A stretch of 64,000 nt of DNA from Streptomyces sp. S465 (GTDB lineage Bacteria; Actinomycetota; Actinomycetes; Streptomycetales; Streptomycetaceae): assembly GCF_026898115.1 (NCBI RefSeq), contig NZ_CP114036.1:868001-932000 (forward strand), in the 5' to 3' direction. A model generated the notes under the pieces. The model was not told the origin of the DNA, did not search any database, and saw only the letters and a program-made list of their open reading frames with translations. The position numbers and the translations under genes are program-made. Below are positions 61,001 to 64,000 of the stretch, in pieces. The stretch's first letter is position 1, and each line of letters begins with the position of its first letter.

Positions 61001-63623
61001 CGTCGGCGAGCAGCGCAGGCCACCGCACGGGCGCGCCGGCCACGTATGCCTCCGCCAGGGAGGTGCAGAAACGTTCCGCTCCGCCGTCGTCACGCCGGAG
61101 GGAGCCGGTCACCGTGACGCCGTCCACCGCGGCCTCGTCCGCCGTGTCGGCGATGGCGGCGGCCAGAACGGGGTGGGAGCTGCACTCGACATAGCTGGTG
61201 AGACCCTGCCGCAGCAGGTTCCGCACCGCTTCCGCGAACCGCACCGGCTGGCGGAGGTTGCGCGCCCAGTACTCGGCGTCGAGCCCGCTCCCGTCCAGCC
61301 AGTCGCAGTCCACCGTCGAGTAGAAGGGCACCCGCGCCCGCGTCGGCGCGATGTCCGAGAGCAGATCGACGAGTTCGGCGCGCACCGCGTCCACCTGGGC
61401 GCTGTGCGAGGCGTAGTCCACGGCGAGCCGGCGCACCTTCGTGTCGGAGCGCCTCCATTCCGCCTCCAGAGCCTCGACGGCCCGCGGGTCCCCGGCCACC
61501 ACGGTGGCATTCGGGCCGTTGACCACGGCGACCGAAACCCCGGAGTACGCCTTGAGCCGGGCCCGGACCGCCTCCTCGGGAAGTCCGACCGACAGCATGG
61601 CGCCGTGGCCCGCCAGCCGCTCACCGATCAGCCGGCTGCGCAGGGCCACCGTCCTGGCCGCGTCCTCCGGCGTCAGCGCACCGGCGACGGTGGCGGCGGC
61701 GATCTCCCCCTGGGAGTGGCCCACGACGGCGCTGGGCGCGACACCGGCCGCCTCCCACATGGCCGCGAGCGAGACCATGACCGCCCATGAGGCGGGCTGC
61801 ACGACATCGACCTTCTCCAGGCCCTGCCCGGTGCGCAGGACCTCAGGCAGGGACCAGTCCACATGGGGGGCGAGCGCCTGGCCACAACGCTCCACCCAGG
61901 AGGCGAAGACCGGCGAGTGTTCCAGGAGTTCGGCACCCATGCCAGCCCACTGGGCGCCCTGGCCGGGGAAGACGAAGACCTGACGGGTGTCCCGGGCGGG
62001 GTCCGCGTGTCCGAGCACCACATGGGGCTCCGGCAGGGCACTTTCCAGGCCGGCCAGCCCGCTCCGCAGGCCGGCCCGATCCGAGGCCAGGACGACGGCC
62101 CGGTGCGGGAAGACCGTGCGGCTGCGCAGGAGGGAGCCGGACATCCCCGGCAGGTCCAGGTCGGGCCGCTGCTTCACGAACGCCGCGAGACCGGCCGCCT
62201 GTCCCCGCAGCGCCGCCGCGCTCTTCGCGCTGAGTACGACGGGTGTCGGTGCGCCGGCCGGCGTCAGGACCCGGGCGGGCGCGTCCGCTTCATCGGCCGG
62301 CTCGGCCGCCTCGGCGGGCGCGGTCGGCTCGGTGGGTGGCGGGCCGGCCAGCACGACGTGGCAGTTGGTTCCCCCGATACCGAAGGAGCTCACCCCGGCC
62401 AGCCGTTCATGCGGCGGCTTCCCCCAGTCGCCCAGCTCCGTCTGGACCCGCAAGCCGAGTTCCGCCAGCGGAATCCGGGGGTTGGGGCTCCGGTGGTTCA
62501 GGCTCGGCGGGAGCTGGCCGTGCTGGATCGCGAGAACCGCCTTGAGCAACCCGGCGATTCCGGCCGCGCCTTCCAGATGACCGATGTTGGTCTTGACCGA
62601 TCCGACGGCGAGGGGCGCGTCAACCGGGCGTCCGGCACCGGTCACCGCTCCGAGTGCGCTCGCCTCGATCGGATCGCCCACCTTGGTACCGGTGCCGTGC
62701 AGTTCCACGTACTGGACCTCGGACGGCGCGACCTTCGCCCGCTGGTAGGCCGAGCGCAGTACGGCCTCCTGGGCGGCGGCGTCCGGCCTGGTCAGACCGT
62801 CGCTCATGCCGTCGTTGTTCACCGCGCTGCCGCGGATCACGCAGTACACGTGGTCACCGTCGGCCAGCGCCCGGGACAGGGGCTTGAGCACGACCAGACC
62901 GCCGCCTTCGCCCCGGACGTAACCGTTCGCCCGGTCGTCGAAGGTGTAGCAGCGTCCGTCCGGTGACAGACCGCCGAACGCGGCGGCGACGGCCGTGCTG
63001 TCCGGGGCGAGGTTCAGGTGCACACCGCCGGCCAGTGCCGTACCGCATTCGCCGGAGCGCAGGCTCTCGCAGGCCAGGTGGACGGCGACCAGTGAGGAGG
63101 ACTGTGCCGAGTCCACGGTGAGACTGGGCCCGCGCAGACCCAGCACATGCGAGACCCGGTTGGCGATGAGCCCCCTGCTGAGCCCGGTCATGGTGTGGTG
63201 GTCGACCGCGGCCGGGCCCTGCCGCCCCGTGAGCGTCAGGTAGTCGCTCTGGATCGTCCCGAAGAACACCCCCACGTCCGCACCGCTCAGCGTCCCGGGC
63301 ACGATGCCGGCGTTCTCCAGGGCCTCCCAGCCCAGTTCGAGCATCAGCCGCTGCTGGGGGTCCATGGCGGTGGCCTCACGCGGGGAGATCCCGAAGAAAT
63401 CGGCGTCGAAGTGCCCGGTGTTCTCGACATAACCGCCCCAGCGGGAACCCGCACCGCCATCGGCTTCTGGCCGTCGGTCGGAGGGAGTCTCGGTGATGGC
63501 GGAACCCGCATGGCTGAGCAGCTCCCAGAACGCCTGGGGAGAAGCGGCCCGGGGGAGTCTGCACGACAGGCCGATGACGGCTATCTCATCGGGCGAAGCA
63601 GATCCCATGGGGGGAGTTTTCAT
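49032..63623 (-). CDS. Type I modular polyketide synthase: KSQ-AT-ACP, 2x(KS-AT-DH-KR-ACP), C-terminal SDR
   Basis: 4,863-residue assembly-line PKS. Loading module: KS with Gln174 in place of the active Cys (TVDSAQSSS), AT with GHSQGE and YASH (methylmalonyl type), ACP Ser964. Module 1: KS Cys1190, AT with GHSVGE and HAFH (malonyl), DH His1951 (HRVEGTVVVP), KR Tyr2553, ACP Ser2735. Module 2: KS Cys2978, AT with HAFH (malonyl), DH His3738 (HQVGDTVVVP), KR Tyr4332, ACP Ser4516. From about 4597 to the end is a classical SDR (TGATGALG, NNAG, YSVSK with Tyr4753) with no thioesterase. Both KRs have the Trp of A-type reductases and lack LDD. Predicted chain: propionyl starter plus two malonyl units, a C7 2,4-dienoyl thioester if both DHs work. 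ATG 63623 has a weak ribosome site (AGG); ATG 63716 has GGAG but adds 31 codons of atypical composition including TTA. Confidence 0.93.
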   Translation of the reverse strand: MKTPPMGSASPDEIAVIGLSCRLPRAASPQAFWELLSHAGSAITETPSDRRPEADGGAGSRWGGYVENTGHFDADFFGISPREATAMDPQQRLMLELGWEALENAGIVPGTLSGADVGVFFGTIQSDYLTLTGRQGPAAVDHHTMTGLSRGLIANRVSHVLGLRGPSLTVDSAQSSSLVAVHLACESLRSGECGTALAGGVHLNLAPDSTAVAAAFGGLSPDGRCYTFDDRANGYVRGEGGGLVVLKPLSRALADGDHVYCVIRGSAVNNDGMSDGLTRPDAAAQEAVLRSAYQRAKVAPSEVQYVELHGTGTKVGDPIEASALGAVTGAGRPVDAPLAVGSVKTNIGHLEGAAGIAGLLKAVLAIQHGQLPPSLNHRSPNPRIPLAELGLRVQTELGDWGKPPHERLAGVSSFGIGGTNCHVVLAGPPPTEPTAPAEAAEPADEADAPARVLTPAGAPTPVVLSAKSAAALRGQAAGLAAFVKQRPDLDLPGMSGSLLRSRTVFPHRAVVLASDRAGLRSGLAGLESALPEPHVVLGHADPARDTRQVFVFPGQGAQWAGMGAELLEHSPVFASWVERCGQALAPHVDWSLPEVLRTGQGLEKVDVVQPASWAVMVSLAAMWEAAGVAPSAVVGHSQGEIAAATVAGALTPEDAARTVALRSRLIGERLAGHGAMLSVGLPEEAVRARLKAYSGVSVAVVNGPNATVVAGDPRAVEALEAEWRRSDTKVRRLAVDYASHSAQVDAVRAELVDLLSDIAPTRARVPFYSTVDCDWLDGSGLDAEYWARNLRQPVRFAEAVRNLLRQGLTSYVECSSHPVLAAAIADTADEAAVDGVTVTGSLRRDDGGAERFCTSLAEAYVAGAPVRWPALLADGGVPVPAGDLPTYAFQRRRLWLAAPPATGGDTPARPALPAEHLPAPPEASRTDADVSSLDLVRGQTATVLRTDAADVRVDRSFKEHGFDSIMAVELRNRLNAVTGLKLPSSAVFDHPTPARLARRVDALRSGTATAVTGATGGAEGSASDDPVVVVGMSCRFPGGVRSPEELWRLVLDGTDAIGEYPTDRHWDMPEPAGDGPLRRGGFLPDAADFDAEFFGISPREALAMDPQQRLLLEASWEALEAAGIRPETLVGSRTGVFAGAMAGDYGPRLHEGPDQVAGHLLTGLAGSVVSGRVAYTLGLEGPALTVDTACSSSLVALHLAAQALHRGECSLALASGVTVMSTPGMFTAFGRQRALAADGRCKAFSDAADGTGWSEGVAVLAVEKLSRARREGHRVLAVLRGSAVNQDGASNGLTAPNGPAQQSVIRQALAAAGLGGGDVDAVEAHGTGTTLGDPIEAQALLATYGQEHDADRPLWLGSLKSNIGHTQAAAGIAGVIKMVMAMRHGVLPRTLHVGQPSTHVDWSAGAVRLLTEEQPWPRVDRVRRAAVSSFGISGTNAHVILEQPLAESLERPAGDEPVAGESADRHPVAVPWVISGKSPAALTAQARSLLSYVEERPELRPADIAHALATRRTAFPYRAVAVGADTEALLGAVRAVADGRATAAAERDHATPDGKLAFMFTGQGAQFLGMGRELHAANPVFAAAFDAVTEELDRHLDQPVRDIVWGEEKETLDRTVYTQAALFALEVALYRTFESWGVRPDYLIGHSVGELTAAHVSGALSLPQAALLVSARGRLMQRLPSDGAMVAVQAREDEVLPLLDGRTDVVSVAAVNGPESVVLSGREAEVLALASDWQARGRKVTRLAVSHAFHSPLMTPMLDDFRTVAETLTFDEPSLPVVSNLTGRIATAEQLGSPDHWADHVRGTVRFADGIRQLREQGVTRFVELGPGGVLTAMARETLDDAERLILPALHRNRSETASLAFTAGRLHAAGVEVDWTAYFAGAATDDVDLPTYAFQRERFWLEPPAGEPDLGSAGLTALRHPLLAAAVPGVDGTVLTGRLSPRHLPWLPDHRVEGTVVVPGTALLEAVARAAEETGHAEVTELLLLAPLVVPADQPVDLQVRVSSTDASGIAQVEVFASASGTEGWTRHATGTLAVTPTGVTRDEPPAQWPPTGAERLNVDGYYAELDRRGLTYGPAFRGVRDVWRSGDDLFVEVRLPDPAAARSDAYLLHPALLDAVLHPPAVGELLPDARCPRLPFSWSTVRRHTSGASALRVRLRQEGPDTVRLVARDVRNRLVAEAGVVLRPTPRDQLRRILAMDRVPLYRMVWEPSAPAPAAVASGQVPATHRYLVVGDGPVAASAADRLTAGGASGTVRLEGLDAGTAPERVRAGLRAALAEIQSWLAGTRAPDDRLVVITRRACAAGSDPTHVDPVHAAIWGLVRTVQTEHPGLVGLVDLDEETDGAEALPAAVESFGAGTVQIAVRAGQLLVPVLRPATDPGASAAGDGGNTSAGPDAGPDTRWATSSVLVTGAGGIVGSALTRHAVATRGIGHVVLASRRGEAGPGVAELAAELRGLGATVTVAACDVSDRAQVEAVLAAVPATRPLAGVIHAAGSVADRVVETLTPEGLDAVLTAKADAVSILDDCTRGLNLDWFVVCSSVAGWWGTAGQANYAAANACLDALMLGRHRAGHRALSLVWGLWEERSELSGHLQDADIRRMSRVGIEPLSTADALRAFDAALGLGEPVLAPVRLGTQDLPGSDARTLPPFLAPRTPLPGRPVRTRADNTVTTADRAGTADRAAQGAAAAIPPVRTAEQRHEDLMDLVRSRTATVLGRDGLREDQLPESFSALGFDSLMMLELRNHLSAATGLQLSPTLLFDHPTPPAVVDHLAEALAEADAVPDTTDANAEPAPESVPVAIPEETDDPIVVVGMACRYPGGVTDPDGLWNLVAGGVDGVSDFPTDRGWNLETLFSDDPDQPGTSYARAGGFLHDAAWFDADFFGISPREARATDPQQRLMLETSWEALEHAGIDPRALKGSPTGVFAGVMYHDYGSRLQEIPDGMEGYLQNGSLGSVLSGRVSYVLGLEGPAVSVDTACSSSLVALHLASQALRQGECSLALVGGVTVMSTPRTFIDFSRQRALAADGRCKAFSADADGTGWAEGAGVLVVERLSRARRNGHQVLAVVRGSAVNQDGASNGLTAPSGPSQQRVIRQALDNAGLSPDDIDVIEAHGTGTALGDPIEAQALLATYGRERPRPLWLGSLKSNIGHTQAAAGVGGIIKMVMAMRHGVMPRTLHAENPSPHVDWSGGAVRLLTEQRAWAAEDRPRRAAVSSFGISGTNAHIILEQPAAAEAERFVPAAPAAGVTPWVLSGKTPAALTAQAARLLRFAGDRPEVSAADIGVALAANRSVFRRRAVVLGTDRTALLAGLAAAAQGAEHPGVVTADATRRARKTAFLFAGQGSQRVGMGRELYRAFPAYAEAFDTVSAALEPHLGRSPADVLFADADDPDAAALLDRTDYAQPCLFAFQVALHHLLTSWGVRPACLAGHSVGEIAAAHVSGVLSLPDAAALVAARGRLMAELPEGGAMVAVQASEDEVGPLLAGSAAVGVAAVNGPMATVLSGEGAQVAEAVRELERRGRRTRALRVSHAFHSPLMEPMLDRFREVVSGISFGAPRIPLVSTLTGAPAGPGDFTSAEYWVRHVREAVRFHDGVRALETEGVRTFVELGSGTTLSALVPECLSRSAEATLVPLLRKGRPEGRSVLEAAARLFVQGAAVRWDTVLEVPADARPPVDLPTYAFQRERFWLDPAPAAPAHGVPGGAPTGYPLLDTVVRLAHGGVVLRGELSAANLAWLPEHQVGDTVVVPSTAILEMLGRAGRQTGSERVAELVLRAPMVVPAGAGIDVQVYVSPADRQGVREVQVHSRPTGSGDDVPWTDNAVGRLAARSADAVRTAGAMPVWPPAATMAADLTDVYPGLARQGLTYGTAFRGLRSVRRGEREIYAEVVLPEPTAQDAATHLLHPALLDAALHALVLPGVLPGDGLRLPFSWSGLEIHRPGAAQLRVRLTPTGENAVAFTAWDPDGTVVATADNLTLRPFELETLGTSAATSPDCLFEVEWVPVPPAPTAGTAPTRSHLVLTGDPRAAETVARMRARGLHVRALECLGEDTTDPVRVRAALGAVMAEAQAWVAAERNTHDRLVVITHGAVVTGEPAEPVDPAQAAVWGMLRTAQTEHPGQFALVDLDAPRAADHLTALPLGEEPQLAVRYGQAYAPRLITAAPVSDARQAAGAALPQADGTRWGSGSLLVTGAGGVVGSALSRHAVTAYGVGHVILLSRSGERSPAVVGLAEELRGLGASVTVEACDVTDREQVAGVLSRIPADLPLRGVIHAAGATRDGMFRGLTPEALEAVLPAKLDAVSHLDGLTRDLGLDWFVVCSSAAGWWGNAGQANYAASNACVDAMVQRRRAAGHAALSLGWGLWAERSELSGHLDEGDLRRLARLGILPLATEDALKAFDAALTAQNPVLFPVRLDTSRLSCGDPTALTPLLREHQRRAADTVPADADPHNVFTSDAIVPVAGAGGAKSLPERLAGLDADARVQLLQQVIAEEVAAVLGHADPSEVEPDRAFSEIGFDSLTALELRNRIEKLAGRTLTATLVFDHPSPEALARYLHTELGEPEQPAPRPAVAEPVRPRPAEVLPRATFVAEAGAPEAPAASRPLEGRTVVLTGATGALGRLYAKAIGAAGANVVLTGRDAGRLGELTAALEERGTDALSLPLDLSDRTALPRLVAQATERFGAIDALVNNAGVTGPAGPLWETDDDEWWHAMEVNLRGTAAACRAVLPTMIQGGGGRIVNIVSAAGKHRWPNVSGYSVSKAAVIKLGENLAIELADTGTSVFSYHPGLVNLGITQKQLDLGFTGERWSDEVTSWMMSERDAGRFADPERSAATLIRLLAGEADSLSGRYLTVDDDLSRLLGNPAGR

Positions 63624-63734
63624 GCGCTGTGCCTGTCTTTTGCTGTTCGAGTGAGGGTTGTGGGGGGAATGCGGGTCCGTCGAACCCAGGGAAGCAGGTA
63701 AGGATCGGGAATTCATGCGGCGGACTCCGATGAC

Positions 63735-63761
63735 GAAACAACGGAACAAGAAACAACGGAA
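63735..63761. promoter_or_regulatory. 12-bp direct repeats upstream of the PKS gene
   Basis: GAAACAACGGAA at 63735-63746 and 63750-63761, spaced 15 bp centre to centre (TTCCGTTGTTTC read on the PKS strand). The 15-bp phase is not a clean helical turn, but tandem repeats of this kind upstream of biosynthetic genes often bind pathway activators. Confidence 0.5.
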
Positions 63762-63906
63762 GACGAAGCGATGGAAGGTGAAGCGGCGGCGACGAAAAGA
63801 CGTCACCCGCCCTCCCTTCCACGCACGCACCGCGGAATCCCGGTTCTGCACGACGGGAGCGCAACCAGCTTTCCCTGGAGGATCACCGCAGGTCAAGGGG
63901 GTAACG

Positions 63907-64000
63907 GTGAACTACATGTATCAGGAAAACAACATGATCCACAACGGCCCCCGACCCGCCCCCACCGCTTTCCACGCAACCGGGATAAGCGCCGCACACA
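63907..64000 (+). CDS. Start of a divergent gene, cut by the window edge
   Basis: GTG 63907 with AAGGGGG at about 63895-63901 opens a frame of 31 codons to the right edge (VNYMYQENNMIHNGPRPAPT, then AFHATGISAAH). The ribosome site and the divergent placement opposite the PKS support a real gene; the codon usage of the first dozen codons is AT-rich, as is common at starts. Too short to identify. Confidence 0.45.
   Translation, partial: MNYMYQENNMIHNGPRPAPTAFHATGISAAH

Noticed and set aside
63102..63104. Missing active-site Cys in the first KS, suggesting a broken PKS
   Set aside because: The replacement is Gln in an otherwise intact motif, the known KSQ decarboxylating loading domain, not a defect.
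63624..63896. N-terminal extension of the PKS up to 63896
   Set aside because: Composition is AT-rich or Arg/Phe repeat-like and it runs through the promoter and direct repeats; no ribosome site at its start.
1..64000. Integrated element, tRNA-linked attachment site or insertion sequence
   Set aside because: No transposase, integrase or tRNA gene was recognised, and codon usage is uniform.

Overview
The window is high-GC actinobacterial chromosome, almost certainly Streptomyces or a close relative. The evidence is strong G/C bias at third codon positions, many GTG and TTG starts, leaderless promoters, only one secure TTA codon (8312-8314), paralogous sigma factors, a DUF1876 dsRBD-like protein, F420-dependent enzymes, secreted hydrolases with twin-arginine signals, and a giant type I polyketide synthase (PKS). 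No rRNA, tRNA, insertion sequence, phage or CRISPR array was recognised.

Layout. 1-1778: the end of ornithine aminotransferase, a tandem-repeat spacer and a DUF1876 protein. 1760-6697: a sugar locus with a FadR-type regulator, a clan GH-A-like hydrolase, an MHS-type transporter and anhydro-MurNAc kinase. 6884-10335: a P-loop NTPase coupled to a membrane-anchored periplasmic-binding-like protein. 10339-16261: orphan DnaK, transhydrogenase, a DUF1275 membrane protein, and a CGNR regulator divergent from a PanE-like reductase. 16233-25664: DUF2000 and Lrp genes, then a catabolic locus (NCS1 permease, SnoaL-flavin reductase fusion, luciferase-like monooxygenase, two AA_synth paralogues, alpha/beta hydrolase, aldehyde dehydrogenase, GntR regulator). 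It looks like a Rut/pyridine-type pathway for an N-heterocycle, with a 12-bp candidate operator shared by two of its promoter regions.

25690-31000: FGGY kinase preceded by a short coupled ORF, a secreted GH3 beta-glucosidase and an AEC transporter. 31262-37502: a stress-type block (SigB/SigF-family sigma factor, SDR, two F420-type enzymes, DUF2267, HdeD, a small membrane protein behind a perfect palindrome, and an eRF1-like protein). 37634-40152: a DNA repair operon (PolX plus uracil-DNA glycosylase). 40167-43763: divergent secreted proteins (S1 protease; GH55-like beta-helix protein). 43841-48857: aroQ, a DeoR/SIS/aldolase amino-sugar locus, STAS, a SnoaL-type ECF sigma factor and a DUF6296 protein.

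49032-63623: one minus-strand gene of 4,863 codons encoding KSQ-AT-ACP, two KS-AT-DH-KR-ACP modules, and a C-terminal classical SDR domain in place of a thioesterase. The loading AT reads as methylmalonyl-specific and both extender ATs as malonyl-specific, which predicts a C7 diene chain. This is the most unusual object in the window. Its cluster probably continues past the right edge, where a divergent gene begins at 63907.
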